Shown one piece after another: positions 41,945-48,742 of a DNA stretch of 64,000 nucleotides. This stretch comes from Tractidigestivibacter scatoligenes. GTDB lineage: Bacteria; Actinomycetota; Coriobacteriia; Coriobacteriales; Atopobiaceae. Below the pieces are notes generated by a model. It searched no databases. It was not told where the DNA came from and worked only from the letters and a program-made list of their open reading frames with translations. The number at the start of each line of letters is the position of its first letter. Within the stretch, counting starts at the first letter, position 1. A program made the translations under genes and the position numbers. Where the stretch lies: assembly GCF_001494635.1 (NCBI RefSeq), contig NZ_LOJF01000009.1:62001-126000 (forward strand), read 5' to 3'.

Positions 41945-42616
41945 TTATGCCCTCCAGAGGTCGATTTCGTGGCGAACCCAATCGGCGAGCTGGTCCATGC
42001 CCTCGCCCGTCTTGGCCGATATCTTGATGAGCTGGCAGTTGGGATTGCGCTGCCGCAGGTAGGTCTCGAAGGTGTCGAGGTCAAAGTCGAAGTACGGCAA
42101 GACATCGATCTTGTTGAGAAGCACGACGTCGGCCTTCTCGAACATGAGAGGGTACTTGAGCGGCTTGTCGTCGCCCTCGGGAACGGAGAGGATCACGGCA
42201 TTCTTGGATGCCCCGGTATCAAACTCGGCGGGACACACAAGGTTACCCACGTTCTCGAGGAAGACAAGGTCAAGCCCCGTGGCATCAAGAGAGTCAATGC
42301 CCGTGCGCGTCATGCCGGCATCGAGGTGGCACATGCCGCCCGTATGGAGCTGGATGGCGCGGGCGCCAGTTTGGCTGATGATATGATCGGTGTCCACGGC
42401 GCCGTCGATGTCGGCCTCCATCACGCCTATGCGATAGGTGTCCTTGAGCAGGTTGATGAGACGTGTGAGCGTCGTGGTCTTGCCCGAACCTGGGGAGCTC
42501 ATGACGTTGAGGAGGAACTGCCCGCGTGACCTGAGGTCTTCTCGTACGCGGTCTGCTTCAGCGTCATTGTCGGCAAAGACACTCTCTTTGAGCTCGATTA
42601 CTTTGACTTCCTCCAT
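41945..42616 (-). CDS. hypB: Hydrogenase nickel incorporation GTPase HypB
   Basis: HypB uses GTP to drive nickel insertion into [NiFe]-hydrogenase. The 223-residue protein has P-loop SSPGSGKTTT (Lys46), the GTP-gated metal site GGMCHLDAGM, ENVGNLVCPAEFDTG, and NKID. It lacks both the N-terminal CxxCGC nickel site and the His-rich stretch seen in many HypB proteins. ATG 42616 has GAGGAAG upstream; an alternative frame extension to 42736 carries two cysteines but no such motif. It is the first gene of the hypB / flavoprotein / hypA operon. Confidence 0.95.
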   Translation of the reverse strand: MEEVKVIELKESVFADNDAEADRVREDLRSRGQFLLNVMSSPGSGKTTTLTRLINLLKDTYRIGVMEADIDGAVDTDHIISQTGARAIQLHTGGMCHLDAGMTRTGIDSLDATGLDLVFLENVGNLVCPAEFDTGASKNAVILSVPEGDDKPLKYPLMFEKADVVLLNKIDVLPYFDFDLDTFETYLRQRNPNCQLIKISAKTGEGMDQLADWVRHEIDLWRA

Positions 42617-42889
42617 GCGCTTCCTCTCCTGTGCGATCATGCACGCAAGACAGACGCCCCTCACGCCCCTTTTGCCATGAAGAACGTGGCCCGCCCGAAT
42701 GGACGCGCCTTTGTCATGCCGTGACATCTCTATCACATCTGAACATATCCTAACAGGTGTGTGCGGTTAGACGCACGCCAATGGAAAAGGTTTCGCCCGT
42801 GCGGCGAGGTCGCCGGTCCGGCACGATGCCAGACATTGGCGTCATAAGATGGAGCAGCCTAACAGGGCAACACGAGAAAGGCTTTGAGA

Positions 42890-43408
42890 ATGAGCTTGAA
42901 CCCCCAGGACCACACTGCCCTCGAGCTTGCGATGTTCGATTACGACAAGGGAGACCCCAAGCGCATCCAGCACTTTGTGAAGGTGCGCGCCCTTGCCCGC
43001 ACCATCGGCCTGGCAGAAGGCCTCGACGAGGAGACGTTCCACACGCTTGAGGCGGCGGTAATCGTGCACGACAGCGGCATACACGAGTCCGAGCGCATCT
43101 ATCACGACACCTCCGGGAAGCACCAGGAGGAGCTTGGCCCCGGCGTCGCGCGCCCGCTGCTCGAGGCCGCCGGCTATGATCCCGCCGAGATTGACCGCGT
43201 GTGTTGGCTCGTGGCACACCATCACAGCTATGCCAACATCCACGACATGGACCTTCAAGTCCTTGTCGAGGCGGACTTCCTCGTGAACATCTACGAGGAC
43301 GCCATGGATAGGCCGGAAGCAAGGCGCCGCATGGCGGAGTCCGCCGCGGCCAAGGTCTTCAAGACAAAGACTGGGCTTGCGATGCTTAGGGACCAGTTCC
43401 TCTCGTAG
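42890..43408 (+). CDS. HD-domain phosphohydrolase-like protein
   Basis: The 172-residue cytosolic protein has an HD metal-site pattern: His28 (IQHFVKV), His60-Asp61 (VIVHDSGI), paired histidines in LVAHHHSY, and Asp in VEADFLVN. This belongs to the HDIG/YfbR-like small phosphohydrolases; nucleotide or second-messenger substrates are possible. AAAGG precedes the ATG by eight bases. It stands alone, divergent from hypB and convergent with the C39-like gene 15 bases away. Confidence 0.85.
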   Translation: MSLNPQDHTALELAMFDYDKGDPKRIQHFVKVRALARTIGLAEGLDEETFHTLEAAVIVHDSGIHESERIYHDTSGKHQEELGPGVARPLLEAAGYDPAEIDRVCWLVAHHHSYANIHDMDLQVLVEADFLVNIYEDAMDRPEARRRMAESAAAKVFKTKTGLAMLRDQFLS

Positions 43409-43423
43409 CCGGGAGCCCGCAGG

Positions 43424-44227
43424 TTAGGCTACCGAGAAGCTCCAGACGGCTCGTGCTTGCTCGCAGATAATTGAGAGGTCCCAGTGCCAGAGACTGCGGG
43501 CGCGGCTGTTTGAGTCGTGCGCGAGGGCCTTGCCCTCGTCGTCGAGGCCCTCTATGGCTATGTAGTGCCCAACCTTGGTAAAGATGCCAGGCGCCATGTT
43601 GCAGATGATGGGATGACCGGCTTCGAGCTCTGCCGCGAGCGCCTCAGGGGTGTTGGCGACTGACGTGCTAGCGAGCCCGAGCTTCTCGGGGCCCTCAGAC
43701 ATGAGAAGCCACGAAGAGCCGTTGCCATCCGTCGAGTAGCCGTTCTCGGTAGCAAAGTCGGCCATCTCGGTGGGGCCGTAGGTCGTGTCGCCGGTGAGGT
43801 CGATGTAGACCATCGAGAGCGACGTGGGGCCGCAACCCTGCTTCTCCAGGGTCCCATTGCTGTACGGGTAATCCTTGTACTGCGGGTCAATCTGGTAGAG
43901 GTAGGGCATGGAGCCCTGGTGCCACTCGTCTTTTGGTGTGGACTGTGGCGCCTGCGTGACCGGCACGACCTCCTCGTCATAGGCAACGGTGCGCTGCGTA
44001 CCGGTGGTGTCGATTGCTGTTACCTCGGTTTCTCCGGGTTGCTCGGCCTTTGGCGAGACGAGGGCGACCACCGCAGCAATCACTGCTGCGGCGGCAACCC
44101 CCAGTGCGGCGGCGAGAATGACGTCTCGCCGTGTAAGGCGTCTGACGTGCCAGCGGAGGCGCAGAGCGGCGTGGCGGAGCGATCTTCTCACGTGCCTTGG
44201 ACGACATGAGTCATCGTCCTGCTGCAT
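43424..44227 (-). CDS. C39-like cysteine peptidase, membrane-anchored
   Basis: The 267-residue protein has a very basic N-terminus, one helix at about residues 36-58 and an extracellular papain-fold C39-like domain. Cys132 lies in KQGCGPTSLSMV and His221 in VGHYIAIEG, with a following Asp/Asn in HDSNS, as in the peptidase C39-like family 2. Substrate is unknown; such proteins are often cell-wall associated. It begins five bases after the thioesterase stop and so is the last gene of the cysteine hydrolase / thioesterase / C39 series. Confidence 0.85.
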   Translation of the reverse strand: MQQDDDSCRPRHVRRSLRHAALRLRWHVRRLTRRDVILAAALGVAAAAVIAAVVALVSPKAEQPGETEVTAIDTTGTQRTVAYDEEVVPVTQAPQSTPKDEWHQGSMPYLYQIDPQYKDYPYSNGTLEKQGCGPTSLSMVYIDLTGDTTYGPTEMADFATENGYSTDGNGSSWLLMSEGPEKLGLASTSVANTPEALAAELEAGHPIICNMAPGIFTKVGHYIAIEGLDDEGKALAHDSNSRARSLWHWDLSIICEQARAVWSFSVA

Positions 44228-44232
44228 GGTGG

Positions 44233-44730
44233 CTAGAACCCCTCAGCAGCACGGGTCTTGCGAAAGATGATGCGCTTGAGGGCGTCTTGGTTCTCGCGGC
44301 GTTCCTCGTCTGTCTCGAGCGAGAGGCCGTACTCGACGGGTGTGGGCTTACCCTTCTCGTCCACGCAGACCTCGGTGAGGTAGGCAACGTTGATGAGACG
44401 GCGCTCCCCGGTATGGACGTCCTCGGCGTACGAATCCACGCGCACCTCCATTGAGGTGTGGCCAACGTAGGTCACCGCTGCGACAATGACCACCACGTCG
44501 TTGAGGAAGGCCGGATGCTTGAAGGTGAGCTGGTCGACGCAGGCGGTGGTGACGTCCCCGCCGCAGTGGCGGCGTGCCGCGATGCCGGCGGTCTCGTCAA
44601 TCCACTCCATGAGACGGCCGCCAAAGAGCCGGTTGACGCCGTTGATGTCCTCGTAGCGTACGGACTTGATCGACTCGGTGAGCGAATCGGAGACGCTCTT
44701 CTTTCCCTTGGAATAGGTCCTCTCAGCCAT
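44233..44730 (-). CDS. Acyl-CoA thioesterase (hotdog fold, YciA-like)
   Basis: The 165-residue protein matches the acyl-CoA hydrolase hotdog family: NGVNRLFGGRLMEWIDETAG with the active-site Asp/Glu helix, VDQLTFKHPA and VGHTSMEVRVDSY. It should cleave acyl-CoA to free acid and CoA in the cytosol. Length is normal. It starts eight bases after the cysteine hydrolase stop and ends five before the C39-like gene. Confidence 0.92.
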   Translation of the reverse strand: MAERTYSKGKKSVSDSLTESIKSVRYEDINGVNRLFGGRLMEWIDETAGIAARRHCGGDVTTACVDQLTFKHPAFLNDVVVIVAAVTYVGHTSMEVRVDSYAEDVHTGERRLINVAYLTEVCVDEKGKPTPVEYGLSLETDEERRENQDALKRIIFRKTRAAEGF

Positions 44731-44738
44731 GCGTCCCC

Positions 44739-45320
44739 CTAGCTGCGAGCGGGTTCGGTGCCGAGTGCGGCGAGGACTTGATCAGTGGTGGCAACCTTCG
44801 TGCCAAAGCAGCGCTGCATGTGCTCGAGCGCGCCCTCTTGGGTGCCCACGAGGAAGGTGCGCGTGGCGTCTGACACCACGACGGAGTCGTAGCCCAGGTT
44901 CCAGGCGTCGGCGAGGGTATGCAGGACGCAGATGTTGGTGTCCTCCCCCACTGCGATGACAGTCTTGACGCCAAGCTCGCGCAGGGTGAGGTCGAGATCC
45001 GTCTGGAAGAAGCCCGAGTAGCGCCGCTTGGGAATCACGAAGTCACGCGTGCCGCTACCCGGTTCGAGGGCGGGGTGCGGGTGGGCCTTGCCCTTCACGC
45101 CGTGATCGCCCCAGAGCTCAAGCTCTCGGTCCACGCCGGGGATGTGCTGGTCGCAGAGGAAGAGCACGGGAAGGCCGGCACTTCTCGCCGCGCGCGTGAC
45201 CTGCACGGCCTTGGAGACGAGTGCCTCTTCTTGGGGATCTGGGTTGTAAAGCGAGTCAGATGCGTCCGTCACGAGAATGTCAACGACAAGCAGGGCAGTC
45301 GAGGCTGCGTCGATGTTCAT
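44739..45320 (-). CDS. Cysteine hydrolase, isochorismatase-like family
   Basis: The 193-residue protein has the triad of the isochorismatase-like amidase family: Asp14 (LLVVDILVTD), Lys in DFVIPKRRYSGF and Cys in AVGEDTNICVLHT, which with the cis-peptide loop suggests an amidase such as nicotinamidase-like or carbamoyl hydrolase. The metal-site spacing of true nicotinamidase is not evident. ATG 45320 has GGAGG five bases upstream; the frame extends far upstream without family-like sequence. It starts a three-gene series with the thioesterase and the C39-like gene. Confidence 0.88.
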   Translation of the reverse strand: MNIDAASTALLVVDILVTDASDSLYNPDPQEEALVSKAVQVTRAARSAGLPVLFLCDQHIPGVDRELELWGDHGVKGKAHPHPALEPGSGTRDFVIPKRRYSGFFQTDLDLTLRELGVKTVIAVGEDTNICVLHTLADAWNLGYDSVVVSDATRTFLVGTQEGALEHMQRCFGTKVATTDQVLAALGTEPARS

Positions 45321-45430
45321 GATGTCCTCCGGTTTCCGTTGGGGTACGTGCACATGGTACCCTTTGGGAACGGGAGTTTGCCGTCCCACACGGGACGGGC
45401 ACCTTTTGCATGCAGGGAGAGGCGAGCTCA

Positions 45431-45631
45431 ATGAGCAATGCACCGCAGGTAGCAGGCTCGACCGAGGAGGAGCGACGCGCGTACGTGAAGGAGCGCTTCC
45501 CCTGCATTGCCGACTGCGACCAGTGCGGGTTCTGCGCCGCCTACCACGGCCGCGATCCCGAGACGGCCTATGCCGACTACATCGCTGGAAGGGCGGAGTT
45601 CCTGGAGGTCTCTCTGCGGTATCGCAGGTAA
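45431..45631 (+). CDS. Small Cys4 metal-site protein, unknown
   Basis: The 66-residue protein has a compact C-x3-C-x2-C-x2-C motif (Cys25, 29, 32, 35; PCIADCDQCGFCAAYHG) and an acidic/aromatic tail (YADYIAGRAEFLEVSLRYRR). Four closely spaced cysteines suggest a zinc or Fe-S site. I do not know a characterised homologue. The start is uncertain (weak GAGAGG upstream). It is divergent from the cysteine hydrolase gene, with 110 bp between. A short hairpin, GGAGACG with CGTCTCC, follows the stop at 45633-45648. Confidence 0.65.
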   Translation: MSNAPQVAGSTEEERRAYVKERFPCIADCDQCGFCAAYHGRDPETAYADYIAGRAEFLEVSLRYRR

Positions 45632-45632
45632 C

Positions 45633-45648
45633 GGAGACGCACGTCTCC
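45633..45648 (+). terminator. Short hairpin after the Cys4 gene
   Basis: GGAGAC (45633-45638) pairs with GTCTCC (45643-45648), two bases past the stop. There is no T-run. The remaining bases to the next gene (45952) hold repeat copy 2 and a short CCCCC/GGGGG hairpin near 45927-45945, nothing else. Confidence 0.4.
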
Positions 45649-45723
45649 CAATGAGCCACGGCTTCCGGGCCCCAACGACCTCCTGGCCGCCATGTACTCT
45701 GGGTCGCCCCATCCCCCTCTCCC

Positions 45724-45804
45724 GGAGATTAGCTCCTTTTCTTAAACGACCCCTGCATTTTCCCAGTTGACGCGAAGTCGTTTTAGGAAAAGGAGCTATT
45801 CTCC
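45724..45804. repeat. Palindromic repeat element, copy 2
   Basis: GGAGATTAGCTCCTTTTC continues to CTTAAACGAC at 45750 and pairs with the inverse arm at 45777-45804, with few mismatches. The 26-base centre contains CCCTGCATTTTCCCAGTTG. It lies 147 bp before the AbiEi/DUF559-like gene. Confidence 0.8.
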
Positions 45805-45951
45805 GCAGCACGGTCGCAAGGCACAGGAACAGAAGGTGCACGCTCGGCCCAGCCTTGCACGAATCTGTCAGAAACTCGACGGTCAATGAGGCTCTGAGCT
45901 GTGGGTTTATTAGGTATTCTCCCCCCTAACAACTACGGGGGTGAGACTCTG

Positions 45952-46938
45952 GTGGGCAAAGACACACGGGCGGCGTGCGAGAGGATCCTTGCCACAGCGG
46001 AACGCCGAGGATTCTGCGCATCGCCGACCAATCGGGAAGAACTCAATCGCTTCACGTATCTAAGACGCAAGGGCGAGCTTGTGAGCCCCTATGCCGGACT
46101 ATTTGCTAGCGCAGATGTCTGGTCGCGACTCCTTCCCAGCCAACGGACGCGACGGGTTATGCGCACGCTTGCCCGGCTCCACCCCAGTTGGATATTCGTG
46201 GGCCCATCGGCTGCGCTTGTCTACGACCTGCAAGTTCCCCCGTCTGCACTGTGGCCTCTTTGCATTGCAACAACGGGCAATGGCACGTGCAAGACCTATG
46301 CGAACGCGATTCGGAAGCGCATCTCGCCATGCGAGGTTCTTGTCATCGATGGCATTCGAGTGACATCGCTGGACAGGACTGTTGTCGATTGCATGTGTAC
46401 GCTCGAGTTCCCCTCTGCGCTGGCAGTAGCAGATTCCTACCTGCGCAAAACAAACCAACCGCGCGAGCGCCTGGAGGCAATGGTTGCCAAACCTCAGATG
46501 GGCAAGGCTGGGATAAGGAACGCGCGTCTCGTTGCAAGTTTGGCAGATGGGCGTTCCGAGAGCTGGGGAGAGTCCGAGGCACGCGCAGCAATGATTGAGC
46601 TGGGGTTCCAGATGCCCGATCTGCAGGTCCCCTACCAGGATCCCGTTACCGGAAAATGGTACCGAGCAGACTTCTCGTGGAATCTTGGCGATGCTGGCAC
46701 AGTCATCGGCGAGATGGACGGGCTTCTCAAATATTCGGACTCGTCTCTTACGGGCGGAGACACGCTGTTGGCCTTTGTTCGAGAGCGGCAACGGGAATCT
46801 CGCCTCACCATAGGCGGCAGAAGCGTGATGCGCTTCACACCGACGCAGGTCAAGGACCGGCCATTCTTCGATAGCCTGCTAGAGAGCTACGGCATACCTC
46901 GGGTGGAGCCACTTACGGGCTGGAAGGCCCTGCGATAG
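45952..46938 (+). CDS. AbiEi-like wHTH plus DUF559-type nuclease-like protein
   Basis: The 328-residue protein has an N-terminal AbiEi-antitoxin-like winged helix (about 10-60; TYLRRKGELVSPYAGLFA), a middle AbiEi-like part (PSWIFVGPSAALVYDL; VTSLDRTVVDC) and a C-terminal PD-(D/E)xK, DUF559/Vsr-like segment: ESEARAAMIELGF, KWYRADFSW, then VIGEMDGLLKY, giving D, E-x-D and K. A DNA-cutting or antitoxin role is possible; no AbiEii toxin gene is next to it. GTG 45952 has GGTGAG upstream; GTG 45901 is an alternative. Codon use is less biased than in neighbours, and palindromic repeats flank the gene in the same orientation, both hinting at acquisition. Confidence 0.7.
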   Translation: MGKDTRAACERILATAERRGFCASPTNREELNRFTYLRRKGELVSPYAGLFASADVWSRLLPSQRTRRVMRTLARLHPSWIFVGPSAALVYDLQVPPSALWPLCIATTGNGTCKTYANAIRKRISPCEVLVIDGIRVTSLDRTVVDCMCTLEFPSALAVADSYLRKTNQPRERLEAMVAKPQMGKAGIRNARLVASLADGRSESWGESEARAAMIELGFQMPDLQVPYQDPVTGKWYRADFSWNLGDAGTVIGEMDGLLKYSDSSLTGGDTLLAFVRERQRESRLTIGGRSVMRFTPTQVKDRPFFDSLLESYGIPRVEPLTGWKALR

Positions 46939-46972
46939 GCGCTGTTCTCGTCATGCGACTGCTCGCGCTTCA

Positions 46973-47053
46973 GAGAATAGCTCCTTTTTCTTAAAAGCCC
47001 CCTGCGTTTGCCCAGTTGGCGCAAAGCCGGTTTAAGAAATGGAGCTATTCTCC
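46973..47053. repeat. Palindromic repeat element, copy 3
   Basis: GAGAATAGCTCCTTTTTC continues to CTTAAA at 46995 and pairs with the inverse arm at 47031-47053 with one mismatch or bulge. The centre reads GCCCCCTGCGTTTGCCCAG and then TTGGCGCAAAGCCGG, including a TTTGC/GCAAA inner stem. It begins 35 bases after the AbiEi/DUF559-like stop. Confidence 0.8.
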
Positions 47054-47070
47054 GCAAGCGGGGGCCAGGC

Positions 47071-47094
47071 GGGGCCGGCTACATAGCCGGCCCC
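47071..47094 (-). terminator. Terminator-like hairpin of the DUF1667 operon
   Basis: GGGGCCGGCT (47071-47080) pairs perfectly with AGCCGGCCCC (47085-47094) over ACAT. It lies nine bases past the DUF1667 stop on the minus strand. The following bases are not T-rich. Confidence 0.7.
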
Positions 47095-47103
47095 TCACGC
47101 TAC

Positions 47104-47466
47104 CTAGGCGTCCTTTGTTGCCACAATGTCTACTCCGGTTCCGGCGACATCGGCGAGAATGACGTCGCCAATGTGAACCGGTGCAGTTGCCGTGACGTCT
47201 GCGAGGGCTCGCACAACGTCGAAGACCCGGCCCTTGGGAACATCCCCCGCCGTTTTGACCGAGACCATCTTCTCCGTTGCCGAGCCCACGACCGGCACCG
47301 TTGTCGTGACAACGCGAACGGGGTGCGTGACCTCGTCGCGGGCGTACTTGTCACCACGCATGCAGGAGTTTCCGGTGACGCTCGTGATGGTACCGTCATC
47401 CGCCAGGGTAACGGTCACGGTGCAGCCTCGGGGGCAGCGGATGCAGGTAAGCGTTCTTTTCTCCAT
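47104..47466 (-). CDS. DUF1667 small cysteine-rich protein
   Basis: The 120-residue protein has the DUF1667 motif Cys8-x2-Cys11-P-x-G-Cys15 and Cys35 (NSCMRG), likely an Fe-S or zinc site. The family is regularly the third gene after two FAD oxidoreductases of the anaerobic glycerol-3-phosphate dehydrogenase type, as here, and may act as its electron-transfer or membrane-linking part; this is inferred from context. It begins one base after the stop of the FAD protein. Confidence 0.9.
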   Translation of the reverse strand: MEKRTLTCIRCPRGCTVTVTLADDGTITSVTGNSCMRGDKYARDEVTHPVRVVTTTVPVVGSATEKMVSVKTAGDVPKGRVFDVVRALADVTATAPVHIGDVILADVAGTGVDIVATKDA

Positions 47467-47467
47467 G

Positions 47468-48742
47468 CTATGCCTCCTCGAGCGTCACGACGATCTTCTC
47501 AAGACCAGGCCTGGCGAGAAGGTCATCGCGCTTGAGCGTGACGTCTTCCATCTCGCCGGGCACGAGGATGGGCCGGCGCTTGGCAATGACGCGCTCGTCA
47601 CCCAGATAAACGCAGATGCGCCTGTCCTCGTAGACGCCGCTCACCCGGAAGCGAACCGTGAGCTTCTCGGGCATGCGCTCGGGGTCGATGGACTGCGGCA
47701 CCGTGTAGCGGACGCCACCCTCAGCCACAACGGGAATGCCAGGCTCCTCGTCCTGCGCCTGGTGCTGTACGCAGGCGTCCGCCCACGCACCCGCCGCGGT
47801 GCCGGCAGCCGTTGCCTCCTGCGAAACGTAGTCGACAAGGTCGTGCACGTGTAGCACATTTCCGCAGGCAAAGATGCCAGGCATACTGGTCTCCAGGCTC
47901 TCGTTTACCACCGGGCCACGCGTGACGCGCGAGAGCTCGACGCCGGCGGCGCGCGAGAGCTCGTTCTCGGGTAGGAGGCCAACCGAGAGAAGCAGCGTGT
48001 CGCACGGATAGCGCTTCTCGGTGCCGGGGAGCGGCCGGCCCTTCTCGTCCACCTGGGCAATCCACACCGCCTCGACACGGCTCTTGCCCTCCACGCGCGT
48101 GACCGTGTGCGAGAGCAGCAGCGGAATGCCAAAGTCGTCGAGGCACTGGACGATGTTTCGCTTGAGACCGCCTGAGTAGGGCATGAGCTCGGCCACGCAC
48201 GCGACGTGCGCGCCCTCGAGCGTCATGCGGCGTGCCATGATGAGGCCAATGTCGCCGGAACCAAGGATGACGACCTCGCGGCCGGGCATGAGTCCCTCAA
48301 TGTTCACCAGGCGCTGAGCCGTACCCGCGGTGTAGACGCCTGCTGGCCTGAAGCCTGGAATGTTGAGCGCACCCCTCGGCCGCTCGCGGCAGCCCATAGC
48401 AAGGACGACGGCACCGGCCGTAATGCGCTGCATGCCGCGTGCCTCGCTCACGCAGGTGACCACGTGGTCTGGCGAGACGTCTAGCACCATGGTGTCGAGA
48501 AGGAACTCCACGCCAGCCTCGCGCGCAAGCCTCTCATAGCGCGCGGCGTACTCGGGGCCAGTGAGCTCCTCGTTGAAGGTGATGAGGCCAAAACCATTAT
48601 GGATACACTGGTTGAGAATGCCACCGAGCTTTTGGTCGCGCTCGATCACCAAAACGGAGCGCTTGCCCTCGCCACGTGCGGCCGTTGCCGCGGCAAGTCC
48701 GGCGGGGCCGCCGCCAATGACAATGACGTCGTAGTCGCTCAT
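47468..48742 (-). CDS. NAD(P)/FAD-dependent oxidoreductase, second gene of GlpA-like operon
   Basis: The 424-residue protein has FAD motif DVIVIGGGPAGLAAATAA (residues 5-22), LGGILNQCIHNGFGL, a second nucleotide motif EVVILGSGDIGLIMARRM near 155 and FACGNVLHVHDLVDYV. It is of the pyridine nucleotide-disulfide oxidoreductase family without a clear CxxC redox pair and is the usual partner of GlpA-like and DUF1667 proteins. ATG 48742 overlaps the upstream stop (ATGA). It probably connects glycerol-3-phosphate (or a related 2-hydroxy substrate) oxidation to NAD or an electron carrier. Confidence 0.88.
   Translation of the reverse strand: MSDYDVIVIGGGPAGLAAATAARGEGKRSVLVIERDQKLGGILNQCIHNGFGLITFNEELTGPEYAARYERLAREAGVEFLLDTMVLDVSPDHVVTCVSEARGMQRITAGAVVLAMGCRERPRGALNIPGFRPAGVYTAGTAQRLVNIEGLMPGREVVILGSGDIGLIMARRMTLEGAHVACVAELMPYSGGLKRNIVQCLDDFGIPLLLSHTVTRVEGKSRVEAVWIAQVDEKGRPLPGTEKRYPCDTLLLSVGLLPENELSRAAGVELSRVTRGPVVNESLETSMPGIFACGNVLHVHDLVDYVSQEATAAGTAAGAWADACVQHQAQDEEPGIPVVAEGGVRYTVPQSIDPERMPEKLTVRFRVSGVYEDRRICVYLGDERVIAKRRPILVPGEMEDVTLKRDDLLARPGLEKIVVTLEEA

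Noticed and set aside
45952-46938. Complete AbiEi/AbiEii toxin-antitoxin pair
   Set aside because: No nucleotidyltransferase toxin gene lies on either side; only the AbiEi-like part is found.
45724-47053. Integron cassette with attC sites
   Set aside because: The palindromes lack the GTTRRRY and RYYYAAC core sites and no integrase is present.
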